This document shows, one piece after another, positions 10,967 to 21,078 of a stretch of 64,000 nt of DNA. The first letter of the stretch is position 1. Each line of letters opens with the position of its first letter. The position numbers and the translations under genes are program-made. The DNA lies in assembly GCA_015350385.1 (NCBI GenBank), contig WNKI01000004.1, forward strand, positions 1,388,061-1,452,060, read 5' to 3'. The notes under the pieces were generated by a model. The model was not told the DNA's origin. It ran no database searches and saw only the letters and a list, made by a program, of their open reading frames with translations. Source of the DNA: Aculops lycopersici. Taxonomy: Eukaryota; Arthropoda; Arachnida; Trombidiformes; Eriophyidae.

Positions 10967-11266
10967 GTACAATAAGGTGGCTCATTGTGCACTATTTAAT
11001 GTTCGCGGCTAGTCCCCTCGTGGTTCAATTAGGATCCCTAACAAGAGTTGTCGATTTTCATGTCCTGTCAAAAATTAAACTCATCATAACCAGATTCGAC
11101 TGTATAAATTGGTATATTATATATGAAATGTAAGGGTCTCAAACATTAAAATAGGGGAGAAGCTGCATCAACGATAGATTAAGGAAGTTCTGCGACATGT
11201 TAGCCAGATCGCATCAAAAAAAATATTTGCAGGCTGGAGTGAGGAATATTCAATATATTCTGCTCT

Positions 11267-11272
11267 TTTATT
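11267..11272 (-). terminator. Poly(A) signal AATAAA of PIWI copy 1
   Basis: AATAAA on the minus strand about 47 bases after the PIWI copy 1 stop codon. Confidence 0.6.
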
Positions 11273-11318
11273 CAGATTAATCTCGATAGATCGTGTATCA
11301 GCTTTGTCTTTCAACATG

Positions 11319-13889
11319 TCACAAGAAATGCAAAAGGTTTTCAAGGTTGTCGGCTGGAGTTGCGTGCAAGTGTTCGCCGCAAAGTTGGGCTAGCTTGTGA
11401 GCATATTGACATGGGGCTGGTACTCTAACTGAGCCGGTCCAATTGTAATAAAGGAAACAGAATTTATATGCCATCGCTTGATGGTGACCAGCTTGAAGAC
11501 CGGATTCGTCGTGGACTATATTGTAATAGGTTGGCGATACAGTACCAGCTCGGGTACTCTGACTAATTAGGTAGAAGTCGAACCTACCCCGACGGGTAAC
11601 TACATCGTCGATCACAGTTCCGGGTGGACAGTTGACGTATCTATCTTGGGCTACCTTGAGGTAGAATCTCGACCCAACTCGCTTATTAACAACTATAATA
11701 GTTAATTTGATTGGCTGATCTATGACCCGGAGAGCCTCTTTCACCTGAACCACCTCAACCTTGGAAACGTGTTCCAATTCACCGTCACTGACTCCGTCTC
11801 GATAGATGAACACTCTGCTTGGATACTTGTTGTTAATTTCTTTGTACCTCTTGATAGCGGCCATGAGATTATCAGTCAAATGTGAGGTCAGCTCGGCGAC
11901 GCGATCGTGCATATCCGCTCTCGAGAACCACCTTGAGAACTTATCATTCATGGAAGCCACGAAGGCACCAAAGGAGCGGCCTCGATTGGCTGTATCGTGG
12001 TAGGTATCATAACCGCAAACCATACAGTCGTTAATGGGAATCTTTACAAACCATGGCTCGCCTCCGATCTTGGCCGCAACTTGAATTCCTATCTTGAGCG
12101 CCGCTCCGCTTGCCTTTCTAGGATCCATCAACAGTTTGCCAACCATACATTGAGTGATTATACCCAGCTCACAAGCAGCGATCTTCTTGACGGCATCATA
12201 CTTCTCCTTGTTTTGGGTTGGAAATAACACGAGTGCTGCGGTCAATCCAGATGGTAAATCCTTCAGGTAATTGACATAATTGAATGGTGAATCGCCGGCA
12301 ATCATCTTGACAATCTTGACGTTGCTTGGTGTTAGGCCAATCTTCGAGAATCCCACCCTGAGCTTATTCATAATCTCATCCTGACACTCAGCAAGTGATC
12401 TTGGAACCAAGACAGCCATATTCTGAAACTGAGGTACAGCAGCTAGTCGGTCGCGGAGGATTAAACTATCAAAACTAGCTTGATTGTCGATCTTTGGCCA
12501 TTGAGCAGCCTCCTTGCCCACGGAGCTACCTAGGCAGATGCCCTCTAAGCATAGAGTTCTAGCTTTAATTTTAACCGGCTCCGACTCGTAACTGTACCCC
12601 CACCTCTCGAGCTTCTCAACACATGCCTTCCGGTGGGTAACTCGCATCAAAAAGTCTAGTTCAGCCTCAACCTTTTGCTGGGGCGAAACTTGTGAGGCTC
12701 TAATCATATCGATCTTAACTTTGCTATCGGCTCGCTGTTGGTCCGTGAGGCCAGCAATGTTACACAATTCGGGCACCAGGAAGATGTCTCGTTCCTTTTC
12801 CTCCTCACCTCGAATTTTTCTCTTGTTATTTGGCGTGGCCAATAGTAGGGGTTGGTTCTTATCCTTGATAGTTACTCCATATCTAGCCACATAGTAGTCA
12901 AAATAGCTAACATCAACTCCCTTCTTTGTATCTGGGAAGGTGGACATTGGGGTCATGTTAAAGTTGACATCCTCAATCTTGTAGACCCTCTTAACGTATC
13001 CGGTGACAACCAGTTTGCCTGTCAACTCGGTCTTGACGCTCTCTTGGAAATTTCCCTTGACTCGAGATCTGATTTGGCACATAAGTTCAAGGACGTTCTT
13101 GGTTTGCATAACCTTATGGACCGGCTCTAATTGCATGAGAATATTGTCATTGACATGAGGAGTAACAACGCACTTGAAACCCCTAATAATGGATAGATCG
13201 TTCTGACTGCCGACCGGGTAAGTGATGTCTGGGTTAACATAGGCGCCAAGGTTACTGATTGGATAGTAGCCTAGATTTCTGAGTAAGTCTTTTGCGTGCA
13301 TATTGTACAAGCGCATCATTTCGAACGACGACCAGTTGATTTTGCCCACTTGTTTGAGTGTACACGTTAGTTCAATGTCCTCCTTGTCCGGATGTTTCAC
13401 CTTTCTTACGGTAACCTTTTCCTCTGTGTTGAAGGTACTTCTAGCATCAGACACTCCATCAAATGTGTACCCTGTCTCGAGGACTTCCCTAAACGCATTT
13501 GTCATAATGATCCTCCTCAAAGCAGTGGAATCAATTTGTGGCTCGCAATCGAATCTATACTGATAGATGTCCTTGTGTTTCATTGGAACCACACGAACGT
13601 AATTGGCGTAAACCTCACACTGTTTACTGGTCCTCTCTGGGGCTGCTTTAACACTACGGCAGGTGTCCGGAATCGTGATGAGCTCGGTGCTTTGCATTCT
13701 CCTGTAGCCGCCGCGTCCTCGCGTCGGTCGTTCCTCGTCGCTACTTCCGGGACTCTGGCGCGCACCGGAAGCATGTGGCTCCAGTGCCTGCGTCTCTCTT
13801 GGTGGTGGAGCCTGGTCATCGTCCTCGTTCGCCTCAATTCGCGCAATTTTTGCGGCTCCACCGCGACCTCTTCCGCTTGTTGGATCCAT
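11319..13889 (-). CDS. PIWI: PIWI-clade Argonaute, copy 1
   Basis: This 856-residue PIWI protein binds piRNAs and should cleave complementary transcripts, mainly transposons, in the germ line. It has the full N-PAZ-MID-PIWI layout in one exon. Arg-Gly motifs near 6-10 and 57-60 are typical sites of symmetric dimethylation read by Tudor proteins. PAZ covers about 260-390. The MID 5'-phosphate pocket residues Y564, K568 and Q580 are present. The slicer tetrad is complete: D628 (CGYDTYHD), E666, D698 (IYRDGVSDG) and H831 (QYAHKLA), spaced as in known PIWI slicers. The ATG at 13889 is the only sensible start. It is a close paralog of the gene at 43460, which lies in the opposite orientation. The sequence is Piwi/Aub-like rather than Ago-like, but I cannot place it among arthropod subfamilies without a tree. 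Confidence 0.95.
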   Translation of the reverse strand: MDPTSGRGRGGAAKIARIEANEDDDQAPPPRETQALEPHASGARQSPGSSDEERPTRGRGGYRRMQSTELITIPDTCRSVKAAPERTSKQCEVYANYVRVVPMKHKDIYQYRFDCEPQIDSTALRRIIMTNAFREVLETGYTFDGVSDARSTFNTEEKVTVRKVKHPDKEDIELTCTLKQVGKINWSSFEMMRLYNMHAKDLLRNLGYYPISNLGAYVNPDITYPVGSQNDLSIIRGFKCVVTPHVNDNILMQLEPVHKVMQTKNVLELMCQIRSRVKGNFQESVKTELTGKLVVTGYVKRVYKIEDVNFNMTPMSTFPDTKKGVDVSYFDYYVARYGVTIKDKNQPLLLATPNNKRKIRGEEEKERDIFLVPELCNIAGLTDQQRADSKVKIDMIRASQVSPQQKVEAELDFLMRVTHRKACVEKLERWGYSYESEPVKIKARTLCLEGICLGSSVGKEAAQWPKIDNQASFDSLILRDRLAAVPQFQNMAVLVPRSLAECQDEIMNKLRVGFSKIGLTPSNVKIVKMIAGDSPFNYVNYLKDLPSGLTAALVLFPTQNKEKYDAVKKIAACELGIITQCMVGKLLMDPRKASGAALKIGIQVAAKIGGEPWFVKIPINDCMVCGYDTYHDTANRGRSFGAFVASMNDKFSRWFSRADMHDRVAELTSHLTDNLMAAIKRYKEINNKYPSRVFIYRDGVSDGELEHVSKVEVVQVKEALRVIDQPIKLTIIVVNKRVGSRFYLKVAQDRYVNCPPGTVIDDVVTRRGRFDFYLISQSTRAGTVSPTYYNIVHDESGLQAGHHQAMAYKFCFLYYNWTGSVRVPAPCQYAHKLAQLCGEHLHATPADNLENLLHFL

Positions 13890-14464
13890 GATATGAAAAC
13901 GATGCGATTTTTATTGCTGCTAGAACTGATATTGGTACTGCTGCTGCTGCTGCTATGTCGGAACCTTTGTGGCCAATCAGGTGTGTAATGATGATTCTTC
14001 TTGGAGCAAGTTGATTAGAGTGTTGAGTTGATTTTTGGACACAAATTGAAAGTGGTCAAAAGAGGAAGTGAAGGTGAAAAGTTTTTGTCGACTCGAGGAG
14101 CACAAGAAACTTGTTGACGATTCCTTTCTCTCGTCGCATTTGTTTGCACGTTTTGCTCATGCGTCGACGTCACCGATGCCGCGTCCATCTCCATGCCGCG
14201 AGTAAAGTTTTCCAAGAGAAGTGGCCCTAAAGTGGGAAATTAATCGGCGACTATGACGACGATGACGAACGAGATTTAGACGCTCGGGAAGAAGAATCAT
14301 CAACGCGACTCTAGGTGACGAGTGTGGATTTTTGCGAAACTTGTGCTTTGGTGGCTCCTAAAACAAAGTGTTTGTTTTTTGTCCTGAGCGTCAGCTCAGA
14401 TGGTCGCACCTCATCAACAGGCGGTTGTTGCTTGCTACTTTTGCCCCACTTGTCGTCCGCTGCC

Positions 14465-14562
14465 ATTGGTTTTGCATTGGCGCGCGGCGGCGCGCGCATT
14501 TGGCCACCAGCAGCGAGCCAAAATGGCCATGTTTGTGGGATTGGCCAGACAAAACCGATTGG
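14465..14562. promoter_or_regulatory. Cluster of four ATTGG (CCAAT-box) motifs
   Basis: ATTGG occurs at 14465, 14476, 14540 and 14558. Clustered CCAAT boxes are bound by the NF-Y complex and are common in housekeeping and cell-cycle promoters. They lie about 600 bases upstream of PIWI copy 1. This is motif evidence only. Confidence 0.35.
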
Positions 14563-15260
14563 TGGCGCGGCGGCGCCTCGTGCATTTGTTTTGATTTTCA
14601 AAATCGAGCCAAGTTTGCAAACTTGCAACAGAAACAACAACTCGACTCTTAACCACAACCATAAGTCATGGCACAACTACTCGGCTAGCCGCTGTGTCAA
14701 TTATGATTTGCCGCCATATCTACAGTTAGCTTGATGGAGGATAGCTAACTAAGCGGCTAGGCGCCTCGACGGGCAAAACATCTTAGCTAGCTCTAGCGAG
14801 TTGTCCATGTTGCAAGGAAGATCTCGATGGGGGTCGCAACGGTTCGTTGAGGAGAATGATGGTTATGGTGTTGTTGTTGTTTTTGTAGTTGTTGTTGCAT
14901 TCAGTGTTGCTTTTGGTATCTCTCGCTTGCCAACCATTTGGAAGCGCACCAAACCCAACGACAACTACAACTGCAACGACGACGACGAGTCGCGAGCTTT
15001 TAGTTGCTCGAAAGTTTGATGTTTCCCACAAGCACCGAGGCGAAAGGCATAAAATTTCCCTGACTCCAACTGCATAATTTCCTCCTGCTGGCGGCCACCC
15101 AATAAAATCTGGCAAGTGGTTGCAACAACTCTGCTATCCGCAGAGACGAACTTTCTCCCTCTTTGCGGCCGTAGAATTTTCTGCGGCCTTAGGTCCAATG
15201 CAATCCGAGTTTTGTGTCGAGTCGCTCATAACCCAGAGCACCGCCCACACCAGTCAAATG

Positions 15261-15284
15261 GGCGCCGGCGGCGGCGGCGGCGCC
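15261..15284. repeat. GGC trinucleotide run flanked by GGCGCC
   Basis: Four to five GGC units bracketed on both sides by the palindrome GGCGCC, within the GC-rich upstream region. Confidence 0.7.
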
Positions 15285-15941
15285 TTTGCCATTTTTGCCC
15301 AGCTAGCTGGCATAGGTACGAATTCTCCATAACAACAACACAGGGGACACACATTTGAAGCGAGCGAACTTTTGTAGTGCGCGCGGTGCACGCTGCTGGC
15401 GCCACCGTCGCGCTCCCACTCCCTCTCACTGCGATGTGCCCAATTCCCTAGTTCGCTCGGCTGGAGCGCCCCTGTCGCCTTTGGTTGTCTGTGGTAGTGG
15501 TGGTGCCATTGCCGCGCCTTGCCGCCGCCAGCAGCGAGCACAACACATCACAACACGGCAAGTGCACCATTGAGCCCCACCCAACGTGCAGCGAGGCGGC
15601 GGCCGGTTGCGTTAGCACGAGAGCCAGACGCAATGTTCGCTCGCCCGTTTTGTGCAGCCGTCGACGTGTGTGTGTGTTGGCTGCACTTGCGCTTGCCGCC
15701 TAGAAGCCCGTAGTACCGTACTGCCGCCACCGTCGTCGCCATACCATACAACAGGCCAGCCAGGCGAAATCGTGTGTGAGTGTTCTGCTTTGAAAACTGC
15801 ACTTTAGGGAGAAACTCGCTCGCCTATTGCACTGCAGTCGTAGTCGTAGTCGTCGTCGTCGTCGTTGCTGCTGCTGCTGCCGCCACCGACGGACACACTA
15901 ACACAATGCATTTCCAGGTCCCTGTCGCTGCTTTCGCTAGC

Positions 15942-16003
15942 TGACTGGCTGGCTGGCTGGCTTGGTTGGTTGGTTCGTTCGTTCGTTCGTTCGCTCGCTC
16001 GCT
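15942..16003. repeat. Graded tetranucleotide repeat CTGG, TTGG, TTCG, CTCG
   Basis: Consecutive four-base units drift from CTGG to TTGG to TTCG to CTCG, each differing from the previous block by one base. This looks like slippage combined with point mutation in a single ancestral array. The CTGG block is complementary to the GCCA array at 16262. Confidence 0.85.
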
Positions 16004-16261
16004 TACACTGTATGTTTCTATAGCTGTTCCTGCTGCTTGTGTTGTGGTGGTGACGAGCAAAACTCTTGGCCGCACCGTAAACGCAACGAGCAGCAGCCAT
16101 CTTATCAAGCAGGATGGTAGTCTAGCAAGAGCAGCCATTATTACCTCTACCATTTAGATTGCGTATTTCTCTATCCTCTTCGTCAACAACTACGACGACT
16201 TCTAACACCATCGTCACTAAGATCATCACCATCACCACCAATATCCTTAGCGGCAGCAGTC

Positions 16262-16283
16262 GGCCAGCCAGCCAGCCAGCCAG
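16262..16283. repeat. (GCCA)5 tetranucleotide repeat
   Basis: Five units of GCCA/CCAG, the reverse complement of the CTGG block about 300 bases upstream. Together the two blocks could pair as an RNA or DNA stem. Confidence 0.8.
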
Positions 16284-16752
16284 CGAGAAGCCAATTATCT
16301 CATTGATAATATTAACAATATTGATGCTAATTTGCAAAAAATCGATCTCCGGCGAAAGTTTTGGCTCCTTGTTCACTGGAATTGAAACACTTTCATTGCG
16401 CAATTACAAAACGATACCAAGTTCATCTTAAGGAGAAATCAAGCATAACGGATCTCCCATTGACTCTCAAGGTTTTATATTCACGAATGATTTTAATCTG
16501 TTTCTCTTAGAAGACGACGACGACGACAACAACAAACACAACGACAAGAGCAACCACTACCAAGACGACGATTGAGCAATTTGCACGCGCTGCTCCATAA
16601 TCAATCGATTTTATATACTACTACTATTCATTTAACTGCAACTGCAACCGCAACCAAACAGCAGACTCGAGGCAACAGCAACGAAACAAGAAATCAAACA
16701 AAAAGCAAAAGAGGAAGAAGAAGAAGGAGAAGCCAAGGTTCATCAAGACAAA

Positions 16753-18795
16753 ATGGCCACCGCCACCGATCAGCAGCCAGATACAACAGTAATCAACGAA
16801 GATGGACAACAACAGCAAGCTAAACCATCCGCCATTGAGCAGGATATCAAGGAGATGGAAAGGAGGAAGCGAGTTGAGATGATTATGAATAGTCAAATGT
16901 TTAGAGAGGAATTGGAGAGAATTATTGAAGGCCAATTCTGCACTGAAAATAGCCCATTGGCTGGACTGTCTGCCTTACATCAAGTTACTGAATTATTACA
17001 AAGAGGTGGCTTCACTTCATCCACCTTACAACGTTGTGGACCAGCAATAATTCCCATCAACGATATTAGGGGTGTTGATTCGTTAAAATATGACAATGCC
17101 GAAAAGTTATTACGTTGCAAAACGGCTGCAGTATATAGATTAGTTGAATTGTATGGTTGGTCACAGAATATTTACAATCACATCTCAACACGCATCAATC
17201 AAGAATTGGAACATTTTTTAATCAATCCATTTGGATTACAATATACGGAAATCACTGCATCTTCATTAGTTAAGATTGACATACAGGGAAATCTAATTGA
17301 TCAAGGTTCAACCAATTTCCTTTTCAATCGCGCTGGCTTTAATCTACACGCTGCAATTCATCGCGCTAGGCCAGATATTAGGGCCATCATACATATACAT
17401 CATCCACCAGTGATTGCTGTTTCATCATTCAAAAAAGGCTTGCTTCCATTATGCCAAGAGGCCGCCATTTTAGGCGATGTATCTTATTATGATTATACAG
17501 GAATTTTAGTTGACTCAAACGAACAAGACACTATAGCTCAAGCTTTAGGAATTCATAACAAAGTTATGATATTACGCAATCATGGTGTTGTAGCCTGTGG
17601 AGCTGATATTGAAGAGGCCTTGTTTTGGTTGACAAACGTTGTTAAAGCATGCGAGGTTCAGGTTAAACTACTGCCAGTGGGAATTGAAAATCTAGTTTTC
17701 ATGTCTAAAGAAGCCATTGCAAGTACCCAGGAAACTGTCAGGCATTCCGCTGTTATTGGCAAGGAAGGCGATGGTTCGGCGGAACAACAAACAACTGGCC
17801 CAAGAAGAAGGTTGGATGTTAAGGAGATGGACTTTGAGGCTCAGATGAGAATGCTCGATAACCTAGGCTACAGGACTGGATATGTTTACAAGTATCCATT
17901 GATTAGACGAGAGGAAAGATATAAGCATGATATTGAAGAGCCACCAACTGTAACTTCAGTGCAATCAAACTACTTCGATCAAGACAAATGGTTGAGCCCA
18001 CTGAAGAAGTTGGTCGATGGAAAGAAAACACACGATCGTATTACATGGGTTAACTCGCCAAATGTTTACTCGAAGAAGGAGATCCTCGAAACAGGTACAC
18101 GTGATCCACGCCTCATTACGCGCTGGATTCAAGATGGCCAGACAGAGAATGGCCAGCATTATAATCATGTCAAGGTCAGTGCCCATCAATTCACTCCACA
18201 TCCCCTAGATGTTGAGGAGTTCAAGCGCAAACAAAAGGCAATGAAGGAGTTGAGAATGAAGAATACCATCTCGAGTGGGCCCCAGAGTCGTATTATAAAC
18301 GACGCCAACTGGGAAGATGGTGGAACTATAACAGTTGGTGCAATCTCAAAGGGCGTCATCCAAAGGGATCATCAACATGACGCAAAGGTTTACAAGGCAG
18401 TCTATGCGAAGAATCCATTCGACAATATCTCAGATGCCGAGCTAGAGGAATACAAGCGCCTTGTTGAGAGAAGACAAAGGGGAGAAGAAGTCCCATACGA
18501 AGAGATACCTGAGAATATGAGACACTTGCTGAATGAGCCAATGGTCGATATAGTTACTAGTCCCGCTTCACCTGCATCGCCTCTATCGGACGACGAGTCT
18601 GAGAAGGACAAGAAGAAGAAGGATAAAAAGAAGAGAATACCCTCGTTCCTAAAGGGCAAAGCTTCTAAGGAGAAGGAAGAAGAAAAGATTGAAAAGAAGG
18701 AAGAGAAGAGGGAGGAGAAACGGGACCCTAAGAAAGAGGAGAAAGAAAAGAAGAAGGACAAGGACAAGAAGAAGAGGGAAAAGGAGAGAGCTTGA
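16753..18795 (+). CDS. ADD1: Adducin
   Basis: Adducin caps fast-growing actin ends and recruits spectrin to the membrane skeleton; the fly gene is hu-li tai shao. The 680-residue protein has the family layout. The N-terminus includes RKRVEMIMNSQMFREELE. An inactive class II aldolase head spans about 120-330 and includes HIHHPPVIAVSSF, VSYYDYTGIL and LRNHGVVACGADIEEAL. Neck and tail follow. The tail ends with a Lys-rich MARCKS-related segment near 615-640 containing KKRIPSFLKG, matching the vertebrate KKFRTPSFLK element that binds calmodulin and is phosphorylated by PKC. An unusually long Lys/Glu tail of about 40 residues follows it. The start ATG lies in a GACAAAATGG context after a purine-rich leader. 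Length is close to vertebrate ADD1 (about 737). Confidence 0.95.
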   Translation: MATATDQQPDTTVINEDGQQQQAKPSAIEQDIKEMERRKRVEMIMNSQMFREELERIIEGQFCTENSPLAGLSALHQVTELLQRGGFTSSTLQRCGPAIIPINDIRGVDSLKYDNAEKLLRCKTAAVYRLVELYGWSQNIYNHISTRINQELEHFLINPFGLQYTEITASSLVKIDIQGNLIDQGSTNFLFNRAGFNLHAAIHRARPDIRAIIHIHHPPVIAVSSFKKGLLPLCQEAAILGDVSYYDYTGILVDSNEQDTIAQALGIHNKVMILRNHGVVACGADIEEALFWLTNVVKACEVQVKLLPVGIENLVFMSKEAIASTQETVRHSAVIGKEGDGSAEQQTTGPRRRLDVKEMDFEAQMRMLDNLGYRTGYVYKYPLIRREERYKHDIEEPPTVTSVQSNYFDQDKWLSPLKKLVDGKKTHDRITWVNSPNVYSKKEILETGTRDPRLITRWIQDGQTENGQHYNHVKVSAHQFTPHPLDVEEFKRKQKAMKELRMKNTISSGPQSRIINDANWEDGGTITVGAISKGVIQRDHQHDAKVYKAVYAKNPFDNISDAELEEYKRLVERRQRGEEVPYEEIPENMRHLLNEPMVDIVTSPASPASPLSDDESEKDKKKKDKKKRIPSFLKGKASKEKEEEKIEKKEEKREEKRDPKKEEKEKKKDKDKKKREKERA

Positions 18796-19106
18796 TTAAA
18801 TACAACTTGCCCATTATCGACGGTGTTGACGTCATACTCTCCAAGAGAGTATCTTTCTACTATATTATTACGTATATTTAATCAACTTATACGTGACGAC
18901 CGATACAATGCAACTGTAAAAAGCACCTGTACTCAACTAAGCAAATATGTGGAGGAAACAAGTAAGATCACATTGAACTTTAGAAATTATGATCCTCAAT
19001 TATACATTGTTCGAATTATAGTGCAATCATATACACTTGTAATATTCAACAACAACAACAATAAACTTATACATGATTATAATCAAATATATTCGTCGAA
19101 TTGGTA
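18796..19106 (+). other. Adducin 3' region
   Basis: A/T-rich sequence between the convergent adducin and COX11 genes. It carries a plus-strand AATAAA at 19060-19065, so adducin probably has a 3' UTR of about 280 bases ending close to the COX11 stop codon. No gene is seen. Confidence 0.6.
19060..19065 (+). terminator. Poly(A) signal of adducin
   Basis: AATAAA about 265 bases after the adducin stop and 40 bases before the convergent COX11 stop. Confidence 0.55.
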
Positions 19107-19829
19107 TCACGTGTGCTTTTTGAGTTCTATAGGTTCATCGAGATCCAGGATCTCGCCATCTTTAGAGCGGAAGAAGGTGTAAGATAGCACTACTTCGTCG
19201 GATCCAAACAGTGCAGGATCTTTGCTATACTCTGGATCAATGTAGAATAACACAGGCATAAATACATCCTCATTTGGTTGTAACATTTGCTCTTCGAAGC
19301 AGAAACATTGGATCTTGTTAAAGTGGGTACCCGCCTCGTAGGGTAGGACCGTGTATGTAGCAACACCAATAACTGGCTCGTCCAACGGGTTCTTCACTCG
19401 ATAAAAAGCTAGGGCAGTCTCTCCTGGGTGAACTTTAATCTTATCCTGTACAGGTGTAAATTTCCAATCCATAGATGAGTGTGTATTTGCGTCAAATTTA
19501 ACGGTTATGAGTCTACTGGTGTCTATCTTCATATCTACAATTTTATTGTCCTCCTCCTTGATAGCCTGACCTCCTTTCCCCGTAACCTGACAATATAATC
19601 TGTAAAGGGGAACGGCAGCGAAGCTGGCCCCGAACATAGCCACTGCAATACTGGCCATGTAGAGACCAGCTTTCTCTCCTAAAACTCTTCTGGGATCGAT
19701 TCGAACCTTGGATGATTTCTGTCGGATACTGTTTTTGATTGCATATTGTCCCCGGCAATATAAATTCATGCTCTTGCCCATCAGGGAAGGATGGGCAATA
19801 CAGTGTCTTGATATCCTTGATAATAACAT
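19107..19829 (-). CDS. COX11: Cytochrome c oxidase assembly protein COX11
   Basis: COX11 delivers copper to the CuB site of cytochrome oxidase subunit 1 in the inner mitochondrial membrane. The 240-residue protein has a basic presequence-like N-terminus and one membrane segment at about 53-76 (AGLYMASIAVAMFGASFAAV). It is followed by the conserved PLYRLYCQVTGKGG with Cys80. The soluble immunoglobulin-like domain carries the copper-binding CFCFEEQ motif with Cys175 and Cys177, and a conserved VPVLFYIDPE-like stretch. All three functional cysteines are present. The gene is divergent from ADAT3, with about 190 bases between the two ATGs, suggesting a shared promoter, and convergent with adducin. 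Length matches the family. Confidence 0.97.
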   Translation of the reverse strand: MLLSRISRHCIAHPSLMGKSMNLYCRGQYAIKNSIRQKSSKVRIDPRRVLGEKAGLYMASIAVAMFGASFAAVPLYRLYCQVTGKGGQAIKEEDNKIVDMKIDTSRLITVKFDANTHSSMDWKFTPVQDKIKVHPGETALAFYRVKNPLDEPVIGVATYTVLPYEAGTHFNKIQCFCFEEQMLQPNEDVFMPVLFYIDPEYSKDPALFGSDEVVLSYTFFRSKDGEILDLDEPIELKKHT

Positions 19830-20019
19830 TTTGAGGAGGTTTCTTTGTGAGGATCATCAGATTCGATGGGCTGAGGTCGGTCTATTTACTCTGACTGTTA
19901 CATGTGTGGACGAAAATCAAAACAAACGCATGCAGTCACATGTTGAAAATCGACTCGCATCATAATCAAGTTATTTTACTTCATCATTTCATTCATAATA
20001 TTAATTCAAACATGATACT

Positions 20020-21018
20020 ATGACAGATCGGGACATCGTCATAACTGCAGTCTTGGAGGATGAACTCTTCGCTACCCCACCACTCATGCCTGTTATTGTC
20101 GCCAGGCTAAATGGAGAGAAAAAAGACATTCCTACCGCGTTCAGCATAACCAGGAATATACCTCTCATCTCGGATATTAGGCACCTCAGAAGAGTTCGAG
20201 ATACACCTGAGAAGACTATAGAATGTATCATGTGTCCATGTCGTATGGATTCGACGGCAGAGGAACTTGACGATGAGCTCAAGAAGGTAGAGAAACTTAT
20301 GGCATCGGAGAAACTATTCGATGACTTCCGCGTCTTGTATGTTCCCTCGTGTAATCCAAGAACAGAGCAACAGCTGAAAGCTTGCAATAAGATTTGGCCC
20401 TGTAAATTTGCCCGTTGTGATTATCTCATCAAGTGTATTGAGGGATCCCTGATATCTCAAGAGGAAAATCAAGTGATAAGACTAGTCTTGAATGAAACGC
20501 TTGACTTTATAGATGGCAGCCAGTTCACGAGTGCGGCTGTGGTTTTTAGGTGCGCTAAGATATATGGTGTGGGACAAGCCAACAGTGCTATCATATCCTC
20601 AAACCCGACTAAGCATTCGACTATGCTATCCATAGACTCAGTTGCTACTGATTTTGGTTCGGGTCATTGGAAGTGCACAGGCGAAAATGATAGACTGAGA
20701 CAATCTATACAATCTAAACTGGACGATTGTGATAATCTCAAGGAACATAAATTGGAGTCAAAGTTTTCACCTTACCTCTGTACCAACTATGATATTTTTG
20801 TCACTGAAGAGCCTTGTATAATGTGCACTATGGGTTTAGTACAATCAAGAATACGTCGACTTTTTTATTTGGACAAAAAATGCACTGAAGATCTCAAGAG
20901 CATCAAGCTCCTCTGCTACCCAGATGGCGCAATAGAAAAGTACCTCATACACCGCGACAAGAATCTCAACCATCGCTTTGAAGCTTGGAGGATAACCTTA
21001 GCTCCATCAGCCCAGTGA
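20020..21018 (+). CDS. ADAT3: tRNA adenosine deaminase non-catalytic subunit ADAT3
   Basis: ADAT3 pairs with ADAT2 to convert adenosine 34 to inosine in the anticodon of several tRNAs. The 332-residue protein has the family's N-terminal extension and a C-terminal deaminase fold. Zinc ligands are His199 and the PCIMC pair Cys266 and Cys269, inside the family-typical PYLCTNYDIFVTEEPC stretch. The HxE catalytic motif is replaced by HST (199-201), so the proton-shuttling glutamate is absent, as expected for the structural subunit (human ADAT3 has Val here). The ending with LNHRFEAWR matches the LNHRF signature of ADAT3. It is divergent from COX11 and its stop lies 60 bases from the convergent glutaminase stop. 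Confidence 0.93.
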   Translation: MTDRDIVITAVLEDELFATPPLMPVIVARLNGEKKDIPTAFSITRNIPLISDIRHLRRVRDTPEKTIECIMCPCRMDSTAEELDDELKKVEKLMASEKLFDDFRVLYVPSCNPRTEQQLKACNKIWPCKFARCDYLIKCIEGSLISQEENQVIRLVLNETLDFIDGSQFTSAAVVFRCAKIYGVGQANSAIISSNPTKHSTMLSIDSVATDFGSGHWKCTGENDRLRQSIQSKLDDCDNLKEHKLESKFSPYLCTNYDIFVTEEPCIMCTMGLVQSRIRRLFYLDKKCTEDLKSIKLLCYPDGAIEKYLIHRDKNLNHRFEAWRITLAPSAQ

Positions 21019-21078
21019 CATTCCGGAAACATTCTTTCTATATTACGAATCTACCCGTTTACTATTATCACCCTAAAT

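Larger units (their letters stand above)
10748..11318. other. TAF1-PIWI1 intergenic region with tRNA-Thr
   Basis: Convergent intergenic region. It contains the tRNA-Thr gene and the poly(A) signal of the minus-strand PIWI gene. I found no bromodomain-coding frame on either strand. The rest is A/T-rich unique sequence. Confidence 0.7.
13890..16752. promoter_or_regulatory. GC-rich 2.9 kb divergent upstream region of PIWI copy 1 and adducin
   Basis: No convincing gene is present, although GC richness opens many overlapping frames on both strands. The region is rich in short tandem repeats: (GTC)n/(GCT)n at 15840-15880, graded tetranucleotides at 15942-16003, (GCCA)n at 16262-16283 and a GGC run at 15261-15284. 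Four ATTGG (inverted CCAAT) boxes cluster at 14465-14562. Its position between two divergent starts makes it the promoter and 5' UTR space of both genes. An A/G-rich tract just before 16753 is probably adducin 5' UTR. Confidence 0.6.

Noticed and set aside
11023..11045. GGTTCAATTAGGATCC considered as a tRNA B box
   Set aside because: No A box or acceptor complement at the proper distance.
13392..13988. 198-codon plus-strand frame antisense to PIWI copy 1
   Set aside because: It mirrors the coding frame of a well-conserved gene and has no homology.
14311..15802. Many overlapping frames of 60-140 codons on both strands
   Set aside because: GC-rich DNA with few stops opens all frames at once; products are Arg/Ala/Cys-rich with no domain, as expected for non-coding sequence.
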